Below the pieces are notes generated by a model. The model had not been told where the DNA came from. It searched no databases and worked only from the letters and a program-made list of their open reading frames with translations. The position numbers were made by a program, and so were the translations under genes. Shown piece after piece: positions 34,383-43,111 of a stretch of DNA of 64,000 bases. The stretch is from BQWY01 sp046351095 (lineage in GTDB: Bacteria > Nitrospirota > Nitrospiria > Nitrospirales > Nitrospiraceae): positions 1,674,001 to 1,738,000 of the forward strand of contig JAXLZC010000001.1 in assembly GCA_046351095.1 (NCBI GenBank), in the 5' to 3' direction. Within the stretch, counting starts at the first letter, position 1. Every line of letters begins with the position of its first letter.

Positions 34383-34895
34383 TTACCCGATGTGCTTTGC
34401 GGCGGCCGCCTCCGAACGAGCGGCGTCGATCTCGCGCTCGTCCAATTCTTCCGCCTCTTCCACTTCGAGCATCCGGTCGAACGTGCGCACCGTGGCGCGG
34501 AACCGCTCGATCATCAACAGACGCTGTTTGCGCAGTTCCATGATGTCGCGCTGCGTATCCGCCAGCTCCGTCTGGGCCTGTCGCAACAGTTCCGACGCCT
34601 TCAGTTCCGCTTCCCGTTGGACCAGGTCGGCCTCGCGCTGCGCGGACTTTCGGACATCGTCCGCCATCGACTGCGCCGACAGCAGCGTGTTCGAAAGCGT
34701 GGCTTCGTTACGTTTCAAATCGGTGACCTGTTGCTCCATCGACTGGACACGCTCGCGTAAAATCGCATTGTCGCGATTCACCGCCTCGACCGCCTGCGCC
34801 ACCTCTTCGAGAAAACGATTCACCTCATCGCGGTCGTACCCGCGCATGCGGACCTGAAACACCATCTGCTGAATTTCAAGCGGCGTGAGTTTCAT
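34383..34895 (-). CDS. DivIVA-domain protein
   Basis: This 170-residue protein begins MKLTPLEIQQMVFQVRMRGYDRDEVNRFLEEVA, the DivIVA/GpsB N-terminal membrane-binding segment, followed by a long coiled coil (about 35-150). DivIVA proteins mark poles and septa. The position downstream of ftsZ and yggT supports a division or polarity role, as in Gram-positives, though the organism appears Gram-negative. A short acidic and Ala-rich tail ends it. Confidence 0.88.
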   Translation of the reverse strand: MKLTPLEIQQMVFQVRMRGYDRDEVNRFLEEVAQAVEAVNRDNAILRERVQSMEQQVTDLKRNEATLSNTLLSAQSMADDVRKSAQREADLVQREAELKASELLRQAQTELADTQRDIMELRKQRLLMIERFRATVRTFDRMLEVEEAEELDEREIDAARSEAAAAKHIG

Positions 34896-34938
34896 AACGT
34901 CCTCTTTCCATCGGTGAGACGGACCGACGGCCTACGGC

Positions 34939-35235
34939 TTAGTGCAGTCGACTGGCTAAATCGCGCAGGCTGTTGACCACGGCATATTGTAAAAAGACGA
35001 TCGCAAAAATCGCAATCAACGGCGACAGGTCGATGCCCATACGCCAGCCCAACATCCGCCGAATCGGCGCCAACACGGGCTCCGTCGCCCGCTCCAAAAA
35101 CTGCACGATCGGGTTCCACGGATCGGGGTTCACCCAGGTCAACACCGCACGCGCAATGATGATCCATTGGTAGACCCAGAGCAAGGAGTCCAAAATCGTG
35201 GCCAGTCCCTGCAACACATTGCCGACTACAAACAT
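34939..35235 (-). CDS. yggT: YggT family membrane protein
   Basis: This 98-residue protein has two hydrophobic segments (LATILDSLLWVYQWIIIARAVL and PLIAIFAIVFLQYAVV) flanking the YggT motif WVNPDPWNPIVQFLERATEPVL. Relatives may influence cell division or osmotic tolerance. The longer frame upstream is proC in another frame; the ATG at 35235 overlaps the proC stop by ten bases. Confidence 0.92.
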   Translation of the reverse strand: MFVVGNVLQGLATILDSLLWVYQWIIIARAVLTWVNPDPWNPIVQFLERATEPVLAPIRRMLGWRMGIDLSPLIAIFAIVFLQYAVVNSLRDLASRLH

Positions 35236-36002
35236 GAGGCACCTAGCTCCTGTGCACGATGCGTTGCCGCAACCACCGCGTCCGCGGCGACGGTCACCCA
35301 AGGCGGCGATACCCGCGTCTTCGTCGACACCGCCGAGGCCGCCGCGTCGAGCTGTCGTCGAGCCGCCGCTCCCACAGCCGCTGCGACCGCCACCCGTTGC
35401 GCGAGGTCGCGCGGCAAACCCGCTTTCACCCCCGCGTCCGCCATCGCCTCGATCGCCACGAAGGCGAAGGCCGGGCCACTCCCACTTAATCCCGTCACCG
35501 CGTCGAGCATCGACTCTTCGACGATCACGGCGCGGCCGACGGCTTCGCAAAGGCGCTGTGTCAACGCCAGATCGGCAGGCGTTGCGGTCGTATGCGCCGC
35601 AACTGCCGACATTCCCGCACCGACCAGCGCCGGTGCGTTCGGCATCACTCGCACGAGTCGAACGGACGCAGGCAACCGCTTCTGAAACCAGCTCAGCCGC
35701 AGTCCCGCAACAATCGAGATCATGAGATGCGCGCCGCAACTCGGCGCGAGGTCCTTCAACACTTGTTCGCACATTTGCGGCTTCACGGCCACGACCAGCG
35801 TATCGGCCCACTCGACGAGCGCCCGATTGTCGGCGTCTACCTGTACGCCGAATCGTCGTTCCATCAATTCGCGACGAGCCGGATTCGGGTCCGTAGCGCG
35901 AAGGTTGTCCGCGGCACACAGCTGTGCGGCCAGCACACCGCCGATCAACGCCTCGGCCATTTGGCCGGCGCCGAGAAAGCCGATGCGTGCCCCGACGGTC
36001 AT
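35226..36002 (-). CDS. proC: Pyrroline-5-carboxylate reductase
   Basis: This 258-residue enzyme makes proline with NAD(P)H. The dinucleotide loop is IGFLGAGQMAEALIGG at the N-terminus, and the C-terminal signature TGLSGSGPAFAFVAIEA is present. The last ProC helices appear somewhat shortened. It overlaps yggS by four bases (ATGA) and yggT by ten, in the frequent yggS-proC-yggT order. Confidence 0.95.
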   Translation of the reverse strand: MTVGARIGFLGAGQMAEALIGGVLAAQLCAADNLRATDPNPARRELMERRFGVQVDADNRALVEWADTLVVAVKPQMCEQVLKDLAPSCGAHLMISIVAGLRLSWFQKRLPASVRLVRVMPNAPALVGAGMSAVAAHTTATPADLALTQRLCEAVGRAVIVEESMLDAVTGLSGSGPAFAFVAIEAMADAGVKAGLPRDLAQRVAVAAAVGAAARRQLDAAASAVSTKTRVSPPWVTVAADAVVAATHRAQELGASCL

Positions 36003-36775
36003 GGACGCAGCGTCCCCTTCCCCGTTTCTACTGGTTCATCGGATACGCCTGAGCCGACGACTGCGGTACGGGATCCGAAAATACCAGTGCCGACACGCAC
36101 GATCGTCGCCCCTTCTTCGACGGCCACAACGTAGTCGTGCGACATCCCCATCGACAGATGCGGCAACGGCAACCGCCCACCGGCCGCCTCGCGAATGACC
36201 TGCGCACATTCCCGTAGGCGTCGGAAATAGGGCCGCGCAGCCTCCGCATCCTGCGTCACCGGCGGAATCGCCATCAAGCCGTCTAGGTGAACATTCGGCA
36301 TCTGCATCATGACCAGCGCCGTCGCCTGGGCATCCGTCACCGACACGCCGGCTTTACTGGCTTCATCGCCCACATTCACTTCCAACAACACCGACTGCCG
36401 GAGGCCCGCTGCTTCGCTCCGCCGCTGGATTTCCTCGGCAAGCTCCACACTGTCGATCGAATGAATCATGACAAACTGCCCGACCACCTGTCTCACTTTA
36501 CGACGCTGCAGTTGGCCGATGAAGTGCCATTCGATCGCCGCAGCCTGTGGAACGCTTTCCAGCTGCGCGCGTTTCTCCAGCGCTTCTTGGAGACGATTCT
36601 CGCCGAAGAGCGTGAGTCCCGCCGCCACCGTCGCCGTCAGTCGTTCGGCAGACACCGTCTTGGTGGCCGCCAAGAGTCGAACGCTCTGCGGATCGCGACC
36701 TACTCGTCGAGCGGCTGCGTCGATCTCGCGTCGAATCGCCCCGATCCGTCTGGCCAACTCCTCAACGTCGGACAC
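35999..36775 (-). CDS. yggS: YggS family PLP-binding protein
   Basis: This 258-residue protein is a PLP homeostasis protein (PLPBP). The cofactor lysine lies in LLAATKTV (about residue 39), with GENRLQEA, WHFIGQLQ, LEVNVGDEASKAG and LSMGMSHDYVVAVEEGAT downstream. No enzymatic activity is known for the family. It couples to proC by an ATGA overlap. Confidence 0.95.
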   Translation of the reverse strand: MSDVEELARRIGAIRREIDAAARRVGRDPQSVRLLAATKTVSAERLTATVAAGLTLFGENRLQEALEKRAQLESVPQAAAIEWHFIGQLQRRKVRQVVGQFVMIHSIDSVELAEEIQRRSEAAGLRQSVLLEVNVGDEASKAGVSVTDAQATALVMMQMPNVHLDGLMAIPPVTQDAEAARPYFRRLRECAQVIREAAGGRLPLPHLSMGMSHDYVVAVEEGATIVRVGTGIFGSRTAVVGSGVSDEPVETGKGTLRP

Positions 36776-36806
36776 ACCGCTCCTTACCGACGATCGATCG
36801 GATGCC

Positions 36807-37598
36807 TTACGCCGCCCGACGCGTCACGGGCCTCACGATCCCGCTGATCATCGTGCCGCGCGCCTGCCCTTCGCGTCGATAGGAAAAAAATCGCTCCGGC
36901 TGACAGATCGTACAGTCTTTCGCGCGATGCACACGCTCAGCCGCCACACCGGCCGTCTCAGCTTGGTGTGTCAGTAACGCGTGCAAATGGAGATGGGCGC
37001 GGTCGCGCGCAGCGTCATGCCGCTCCACAACCTGCCGCCAATTCGGATAGTCTTCGCGCACACGCGCCAGCACCGGCGCATCGACTTCGTAACAACAGAC
37101 ACCGGCGGAAGGGCCGATGGCGACTTGCACATCCGCCTCGGCGCTGCCGAAACGGCTCCGCATCGTTTCCAAGGTCTTCGGGAGAATCCCGGCCACGGCT
37201 CCGCGCCAGCCCGCATGAATGGCCGCAATCACGCCGCGTCGCGTATCGTGCAACAGCACAGGCACGCAGTCTGCGGTTTTGATGGTGAGACACACACCGA
37301 CACGATCCGTCACCAGCGCATCCCATCCGCGTTCCACCAGATCAGTGGAGGGCATGGCGTCACTGACAACGAGCGCGTCGGTGCCGTGCACCTGTTTCAC
37401 GGCAACCACGGCGCAGTCATTGAGCTGTGCACGCAATGGGAAGGAGTCGGACCGGAGACTCTGCTCGGTGGCAGACACATCGCGATTCCCATGCTCGCCG
37501 GGACGCAGGTGGCCCGCCTGTCTCGTACCGAAAAAGTGACAGGCGCCCTGGGTCGCGGCGGAAAATTCGGGAATGGTAATCAGCAATGCGTCGGTCAT
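36807..37598 (-). CDS. pgeF: Multicopper-oxidase-fold YfiH/PgeF family protein
   Basis: This 263-residue protein has the family zinc motifs: HGTDALVV, TADCVPVLLHD (Cys ligand) and AIHAGWRGAVAGI (His ligand), and GPSAGVCCYEVD. In E. coli, PgeF (YfiH) edits mis-made UDP-MurNAc-L-Ser precursors; other members act as purine nucleoside phosphorylases. The position immediately after ftsZ fits a peptidoglycan role. The ATG at 37598 was chosen because the upstream frame lacks family similarity. Confidence 0.9.
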   Translation of the reverse strand: MTDALLITIPEFSAATQGACHFFGTRQAGHLRPGEHGNRDVSATEQSLRSDSFPLRAQLNDCAVVAVKQVHGTDALVVSDAMPSTDLVERGWDALVTDRVGVCLTIKTADCVPVLLHDTRRGVIAAIHAGWRGAVAGILPKTLETMRSRFGSAEADVQVAIGPSAGVCCYEVDAPVLARVREDYPNWRQVVERHDAARDRAHLHLHALLTHQAETAGVAAERVHRAKDCTICQPERFFSYRREGQARGTMISGIVRPVTRRAA

Positions 37599-37771
37599 GC
37601 CGGCATTGTGCCATGACACGGGCGATCGGCCAACTGCAATTGCCGAATCCCGACGCCCACAGGCGCCACGCGCTCGACGCACGGACGTCCATCCGTACGT
37701 AGAGATCGATCGGCCTGCGGGCCTCGTCACCTCGACGTCGGCCCGCCCATGTCGCTTGGTGCGTCGACGCG

Positions 37772-38977
37772 TTAGTCCGCCTGCCTGCGCAAGAACGTCG
37801 GCACGTCCCACTCATCGTCGGGCAACAACGCGACTCGTTCCTTCACGTCACGCTGTTCGCTTAACTTCCGTAAGAATGCAGGCCGATCCAAATCGCGCGG
37901 CGCCGGCTTTTCGACCGGTCCGGCAGCCACACCCGCCAACACTTGCTGTCCGGCCCGCACGACCGGCGCGGGCTTCGGCGCCGGACGCTCGACCGCCACC
38001 GTGGGCTTCGGCACATCTTCACCGCGATCGAACCCGGTCGCGATCACCGTCACGACTAGGTCGTCGCCCATATCCGGATTGATGACTTGGCCGACGATGA
38101 TGTTGGCTTCCGGATCCGCCGTTTCCTTGATGATCGACGCCGCTTCGTCCACTTCGTGCAGCGACAGGTTCGCGCCGCCCGTGATGTTGAGCAACACGCC
38201 GCGCGCCCCCTCGACGGTACCCTCTTCGAGCAACGGCGAGTTGATCGCCTTCTGCGCCGCTTCAATGGCGCGGTTCGCGCCCTGCGCGCGGCCCATGCCC
38301 ATGACCGCGCGGCCCGTGTGCGCCATGACCGTGCGCACGTCCGCGAAGTCCACATTCACGTGACCGGTCGTCGTGATCACATCGGCGATGCCTTGAATCG
38401 CCTGACGCAACACGTCGTCCGCCACCTTAAACGCCTCCAACAGGGGCATCGACTTATCGACGATCGCCAACAACCGTTGGTTCGGAATGACCAACAACGT
38501 ATCGACGTGCCGCCGTAAGTCGCGAATACCTTCTTCCGCATGGCTCATGCGGCGCTTGCCTTCGAACTGAAACGGTTTGCTCACGACGCCCACGGTGAGG
38601 ATCCCCAACTCGCGCGCCACGGCCGCCACGATCGGCGCCGCGCCGGTGCCGGTGCCGCCGCCCATCCCCGCGGTGACGAACACCATGTCCGCGCCTTCGA
38701 GCGCGTTGCGAATTTCATCCTTACTTTCGAGCGCCGCATCCTTGCCGATCTCGGGCCGCGCGCCCGCACCCAATCCGCGTGTGCGCTCCGGGCCGAGTTG
38801 AATCTTGTAGGCCGCCAGCGACCGCTCCAGCGCCTGCAAGTCGGTGTTGGCCGAGATGAATTCCACGCGGCTCAACCCGGAATTGATCATCGTGTTGACG
38901 GCGTTGCAGCCCGCGCCTCCGCACCCCACCACCTTGATGTGGACCGGCGACAGCTGATCCTCCTGAAATGAAAACAT
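37772..38977 (-). CDS. ftsZ: Cell division protein FtsZ
   Basis: This 401-residue tubulin-like GTPase forms the Z ring. The GTP signature GGGTGTG is at 106-112; NTDLQAL and the T7 synergy loop NVDFADVRTVM are present. A Pro/Ala-rich linker leads to the conserved tail DEWDVPTFLRRQAD, which binds FtsA. GGGAGG lies five bases before the ATG at 38977, while the frame upstream overlaps ftsA. It follows ftsA by about 47 bp. Confidence 0.97.
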   Translation of the reverse strand: MFSFQEDQLSPVHIKVVGCGGAGCNAVNTMINSGLSRVEFISANTDLQALERSLAAYKIQLGPERTRGLGAGARPEIGKDAALESKDEIRNALEGADMVFVTAGMGGGTGTGAAPIVAAVARELGILTVGVVSKPFQFEGKRRMSHAEEGIRDLRRHVDTLLVIPNQRLLAIVDKSMPLLEAFKVADDVLRQAIQGIADVITTTGHVNVDFADVRTVMAHTGRAVMGMGRAQGANRAIEAAQKAINSPLLEEGTVEGARGVLLNITGGANLSLHEVDEAASIIKETADPEANIIVGQVINPDMGDDLVVTVIATGFDRGEDVPKPTVAVERPAPKPAPVVRAGQQVLAGVAAGPVEKPAPRDLDRPAFLRKLSEQRDVKERVALLPDDEWDVPTFLRRQAD

Positions 38978-39024
38978 GCGCACCTCCCTCCTGAAGGCCT
39001 GGCCGAGGCCCTCATCCCCTGCGG

Positions 39025-40266
39025 TTAGAAAAACTCTCCGACCCACGCGCGCATCCGCGCCAACACCTTGCCGACTCCGCTGCCGGTGCCGACCGCCCCT
39101 AGTTCTTGTTCGTCCGTATGTTGCCGTGCGTGCAACAGCAAGCCCACGCCGGTGGCATAGATGGGATTGCTGACGATGTCGCGCAAGCCGCCGACACCGG
39201 TCCCGCCGGGCGCACCGCGCCGCGCGGGCAAATTGAGCAGGCGCTCCGCCGCATCCGGCATGCCTTCCAACAACGACGTGCCGCCCGTCAGTACGACACC
39301 TGCACCCAACATCCCTTCGTAGCCGGCGCGCGAAATTTCCCGCCGCACTAGCTCGAACATTTCCTCGACGCGCGGCTCCAAGATGTCGCCGATGTCGCGC
39401 CGCGTGAACGTACGCGGGGGACGATCGCCGACCGACGGCACTTCCACACCTTGATGGCCTTGCAACAGATCCACACGCGCGATGCCGTGGTGCAGCTTGA
39501 TCTTCTCGGCTTCACTCTGCGAGGTCAGCAAGCCGATCGCCAAATCCTTGGTCAGATTCTGTCCGCCGATCGGCAACACCGCCGTGTGACGTACGCTGCC
39601 GTCCAAGAAAATTGCGAGGTCGGTCGTGCCGCCGCCGAAATCCACCATGGCCACACCCAGCTCTTTTTCTTCCGGGCTCAAAACCGATTCGCTGGAGGCC
39701 AGCGGCTGCAGCACGATATCGACCACATCCAACCCCGCGCGGTTCACACTCTTCACCAGATTTTGCGCGGAGGTCACCGCGCCGGTGATCACATGCACGT
39801 TCACTTCGAGGCGCGTGCCGGACATGCCGATCGGATCGCGCACGCCGTCCTGATCGTCCACCATAAATTCGCGCGGCAACGTATGCAGCACGCGCCGTTC
39901 GTGAGGCACCACCGCCATCGTGCGAGCGCTGTCGATCGCGCGCTGCACGTCCTCGCGCGTCACTTCATGCTTCTTGAGCACGACGACGCCCTTGCAGTTT
40001 TCTCCGGCAATGTGGCCGCCCGCGATGCCGGTGTAGACGGAGTGGATTTCCACACCCGCCATCAACTCGGCGTCGTCCACCGCCTTCTTAATGGATTCCA
40101 CGGTGCTCTCGATGTTAACCACCACGCCCTTGCGCAGACCGCGCGAGGGACTCGACCCGACGCCGATGATGTTGAGCCCGCCGCCTTCCGCAACCTCGGC
40201 GACGATGGCGCAAATTTTAGTGGTGCCGATATCGAGCCCGACCAGAATTTGTTCACGTTTGGGCAC
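39025..40266 (-). CDS. ftsA: Cell division protein FtsA
   Basis: This 413-residue actin-like protein tethers FtsZ to the membrane. GLDIGTTKICAIVAE (phosphate 1), VDFGGGTTDLAIF (phosphate 2) and GAGVVLTGGTSLLEG (adenosine) are visible, and the C-terminus ends in an amphipathic helix (VLARMRAWVGEFF). The GTG start at 40266 follows AAAGGGGG and is three bases after the ftsQ stop. Confidence 0.97.
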   Translation of the reverse strand: MPKREQILVGLDIGTTKICAIVAEVAEGGGLNIIGVGSSPSRGLRKGVVVNIESTVESIKKAVDDAELMAGVEIHSVYTGIAGGHIAGENCKGVVVLKKHEVTREDVQRAIDSARTMAVVPHERRVLHTLPREFMVDDQDGVRDPIGMSGTRLEVNVHVITGAVTSAQNLVKSVNRAGLDVVDIVLQPLASSESVLSPEEKELGVAMVDFGGGTTDLAIFLDGSVRHTAVLPIGGQNLTKDLAIGLLTSQSEAEKIKLHHGIARVDLLQGHQGVEVPSVGDRPPRTFTRRDIGDILEPRVEEMFELVRREISRAGYEGMLGAGVVLTGGTSLLEGMPDAAERLLNLPARRGAPGGTGVGGLRDIVSNPIYATGVGLLLHARQHTDEQELGAVGTGSGVGKVLARMRAWVGEFF

Positions 40267-40269
40267 GCG

Positions 40270-41142
40270 TTACCCCCTTTCGCGAACGACGACCCGGTCG
40301 GTAAACCGCAGATCGACATCGACCGGCCGCTGCGCCAGCGATGCCCCATGTTCCGCAACCAAGACCGGCTTCAATTGTTGATACAACGTCCACTTCGCCC
40401 CGAAGGGCGCCTGTCCGAACGACACCCTCGTCTCGTTCACCGTCACGACCAGATTCAACGGATTCGTCGCGTCCACCTGCACACGTTGCCCTTCCGCCTG
40501 TTCGATCAACCCGGCGAGTTCGAAGGCCTCGTGCGCCGTGCGACGCTCGCGACTACCCGGCTGCGAGAGGCGCTTGATGTCCACGCCCGTCACCACCGGC
40601 AGGGTGTCGTCCGTTGTCTGCCCGATCCACTTCAAGATGATGCCGTCCGCATCGACCAACACATTCGCATGCACGCCTTGAATCACGCCCGCCGGATGCC
40701 GCTCCACCAACGCCACATCCAACCCGTGAAACGGCAGGCGCGTAAACTCCACCGTCTTGATCCAGGGCAACGACTTCACTCGTTCCGTCATCGACATCAC
40801 ATCGAGGTCGTACAGCGTCGCCGACGCGCTCAATTGCAACTTCGCCAAGACTTCCTGCCGCGTGACGTGACTCGCGCCGGACACGTAAATCTCCCGAACC
40901 TGGAACAGCTCGGCGAGAAACGGCCCGCTCGCGCGCCACAGATACGCGCCGCCCCAGATGGCCGCCGCAACCGCCAGCATCCACAAGGACAGCTTGCCCA
41001 GACCGCGGGCGATACGCAGGAAGCGCGCGCCGCGCGACGGCTTCGGTTGCGGAGCCGCATCGCGACGATTGTTAGTTCGGCGAGTCTGAACAACCGGCTC
41101 GTCGAGGACCATCGGCTGCCTCGTGGAACGTCCCATTGTCAT
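40270..41142 (-). CDS. ftsQ: Cell division protein FtsQ
   Basis: This 290-residue bitopic protein has a basic cytoplasmic N-terminus, one membrane helix (LSLWMLAVAAAIWGGAYLW, about 51-69), a POTRA domain (FQVREIYVSGASHVTRQEVL) and a FtsQ/DivIB domain ending in VDLRFTDRVVV. The ATG at 41142 overlaps the ddl TGA (ATGA). Confidence 0.94.
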   Translation of the reverse strand: MTMGRSTRQPMVLDEPVVQTRRTNNRRDAAPQPKPSRGARFLRIARGLGKLSLWMLAVAAAIWGGAYLWRASGPFLAELFQVREIYVSGASHVTRQEVLAKLQLSASATLYDLDVMSMTERVKSLPWIKTVEFTRLPFHGLDVALVERHPAGVIQGVHANVLVDADGIILKWIGQTTDDTLPVVTGVDIKRLSQPGSRERRTAHEAFELAGLIEQAEGQRVQVDATNPLNLVVTVNETRVSFGQAPFGAKWTLYQQLKPVLVAEHGASLAQRPVDVDLRFTDRVVVRERG

Positions 41143-42125
41143 GTCGAGGTCCGCGCGCTCCATGCGGCTTGCCGCTCCAAGGCTGACGCCAAAATCCGCT
41201 CGGTCAAACGTTCGTAATCGATACCGGCTTTGGCGGCTGCCATCGGCAACAAACTTGTTTCCGTCATGCCCGGAACCGTGTTGGCTTCCAGGACGTACGG
41301 CACACCACGCGGCGTGAGACGAAAATCGATCCGCGCCGCCCCTTCGCACCCCAACGCCTCGTACGCCTGCACGGCCAACAGACCGAGTCGCTTTTCCATC
41401 GGCCGCTTCAGCGGCGCGGGACAGAGGTACTGCGTCTCGCCCTTTTTCTGATACTTCGCGGCGAAGTCGTAAAACCCGGAGGGCGCGACGATCTCGACCG
41501 CCGGCAACGCCTGGCGCGTCGTCCCGTCGCGCAACACACCGATCGTCAATTCATGTCCGGGGATAAACGCCTCAATGACGGCCTCGTCGTCGTATTTGTG
41601 CGCTTCGGCCAGCGCCCGCTTCCAGTCGCTGGCTTTCCGCACGATGCTGACACCGATCGTCGAGCCTTGTGTCGCCGGCTTCACGATCACCGGCCATTTC
41701 AACCCACGCGGCAACGTAGCGCGCGCCGATTGTCCCGCTACGATCACACCGCCCGGCGGCACCGGCACACCCGCGGCTTTTAGCACCGTCTTCGTCAGCA
41801 CTTTATGCATCGCCACCGCGCTCGCGCGCACGCCGGATCCCGTATAGGGAATACGTAAGGTTTCGAGCAGGCCTTGCATGGTCCCGTCTTCGCCGCCCGG
41901 GCCGTGCAGACTGATGAAGGCGATCTCGATCCGTTGCGCGCGCAATTCGTCGGCAATGTTGTCGCCGACATCGATGGTGACCGCGCTGTACCCGCGCCGA
42001 CGCAGCGCCTGATGCACGGCGGTGCCCGTGCGCAACGAGACCTCGCGCTCCGCCGACCGCCCGCCCATCAACACGCCGATCTTCGCCATCGTCAGCGGCA
42101 CCCCGCCGCCCACTCCCGTGCTCAT
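41139..42125 (-). CDS. ddl: D-alanine-D-alanine ligase
   Basis: This 328-residue ATP-grasp ligase makes D-Ala-D-Ala. It shows GVLMGGRSAEREVSL near the N-terminus, SLHGPGGEDGTMQGLLE, and the terminal LEANTVPGMTETSLLP. The ATG at 42125 overlaps the murB stop (ATGA); MAKIGVLMGG 36 bases later is an alternative start. It is Ddl type B by length. Confidence 0.95.
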   Translation of the reverse strand: MSTGVGGGVPLTMAKIGVLMGGRSAEREVSLRTGTAVHQALRRRGYSAVTIDVGDNIADELRAQRIEIAFISLHGPGGEDGTMQGLLETLRIPYTGSGVRASAVAMHKVLTKTVLKAAGVPVPPGGVIVAGQSARATLPRGLKWPVIVKPATQGSTIGVSIVRKASDWKRALAEAHKYDDEAVIEAFIPGHELTIGVLRDGTTRQALPAVEIVAPSGFYDFAAKYQKKGETQYLCPAPLKRPMEKRLGLLAVQAYEALGCEGAARIDFRLTPRGVPYVLEANTVPGMTETSLLPMAAAKAGIDYERLTERILASALERQAAWSARTST

Positions 42126-43102
42126 GCCTGCCCTCCCCTGCGCGCGGCGGCCACGGTGGGCTCGCCAACGACCTTCAGTTCCAATTCGAGCTGTATCCCG
42201 GACGACGCCTTCACTCGTTGCTTCACCTGTTCGATCAACGTCGTCACATCGGCCGCCGTCGCCGCACCCACGTTCACGATGAAGTTCGCGTGTTTCGTCG
42301 ACACTTCCGCATCGCCGACACGTAACCCTTTTAGGCCTGCTTCCTCGATGACTTGCCCCGCCGACTTCGGTCCCGGATTTTTGAACACGCAGCCGGCGTT
42401 CGGCATCGTCAGCGGCTGCGTCTCCTTGCGGTAGCGCAGATAGTCGCCGATGGCATGGTCCACTTCATGGCCGGACGAGGCGCGCAACTGCAGCCACACG
42501 CCCACCACGATGCCCTCCGGCAAATGCGCCCGGCGATAGTCGAATCGAATCTCGTCGCGCGAATAATCCCGGAGCGATCCGTCCGGCAATGCGATGCGCA
42601 AGGCCTTCACCGAGTCCTTCATCTCGCCCAATCGTGTGCCGGCATTCATCGCGACGCACCCGCCGACCGTTCCAGGAATACCCGCGGCCCATTCAAGCCC
42701 GGCCAATCCGTGACGGATGACATGTTGCAGCACGATCGGCATGCCGAGTCCGCCTTCCGCATAGACGACGTGATCCGCTTCATTCCGAATCGCCTTGAGT
42801 TTGGCCAAACTGACGACCACGCCGCGGATGCCGCCGTCGTGAATCAGGACGTTGGTGCCCCCGAGTACGAAGACCGGCACGGCGGCGGCGCGCGCCTGTC
42901 GGAGTAGGTGCGCCACGTCGGCTTCGTCGGCCGGAATCGCCAAGGCGTCCGCGTTGCCACCGATCTTGAACGAGGTCAGGTCCTTGAGCGACGCCCCAAA
43001 CGTCACCTCGCCGCGCAACCCCGCCACGGCATCCGCGACGCGCGCGCGCGCTGCGGCACTGGCGGCTGTGGTGTCGACGATGGGCCCACGAGGATCCGGC
43101 AT
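42122..43102 (-). CDS. murB: UDP-N-acetylenolpyruvoylglucosamine reductase (MurB)
   Basis: This 326-residue FAD enzyme reduces UDP-GlcNAc-enolpyruvate. Visible motifs are TSFKIGGNADALAIP, LGGTNVLIHDGGIRGVV, GIPGTVGGCVAMNAG and the C-terminal NAGCVFKNP, where Cys occupies the proton-donor Ser position, a variant known in the family. It lies after murC and before ddl. Confidence 0.95.
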   Translation of the reverse strand: MPDPRGPIVDTTAASAAARARVADAVAGLRGEVTFGASLKDLTSFKIGGNADALAIPADEADVAHLLRQARAAAVPVFVLGGTNVLIHDGGIRGVVVSLAKLKAIRNEADHVVYAEGGLGMPIVLQHVIRHGLAGLEWAAGIPGTVGGCVAMNAGTRLGEMKDSVKALRIALPDGSLRDYSRDEIRFDYRRAHLPEGIVVGVWLQLRASSGHEVDHAIGDYLRYRKETQPLTMPNAGCVFKNPGPKSAGQVIEEAGLKGLRVGDAEVSTKHANFIVNVGAATAADVTTLIEQVKQRVKASSGIQLELELKVVGEPTVAAARRGGQA

Positions 43103-43111
43103 GGTGTCGGC

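Noticed and set aside
39451..41217. A 588-codon plus-strand open frame opposite ftsA and ftsQ
   Set aside because: It is antisense to two well-supported division genes and has a His/Arg-rich translation typical of high-GC shadow frames; the same applies to other long frames such as 620-2248 and 11604-12857.
42122..43102. Cys instead of Ser in the MurB NAGCVFKNP motif as a novelty
   Set aside because: Cys at this position is a known variant in many MurB proteins.
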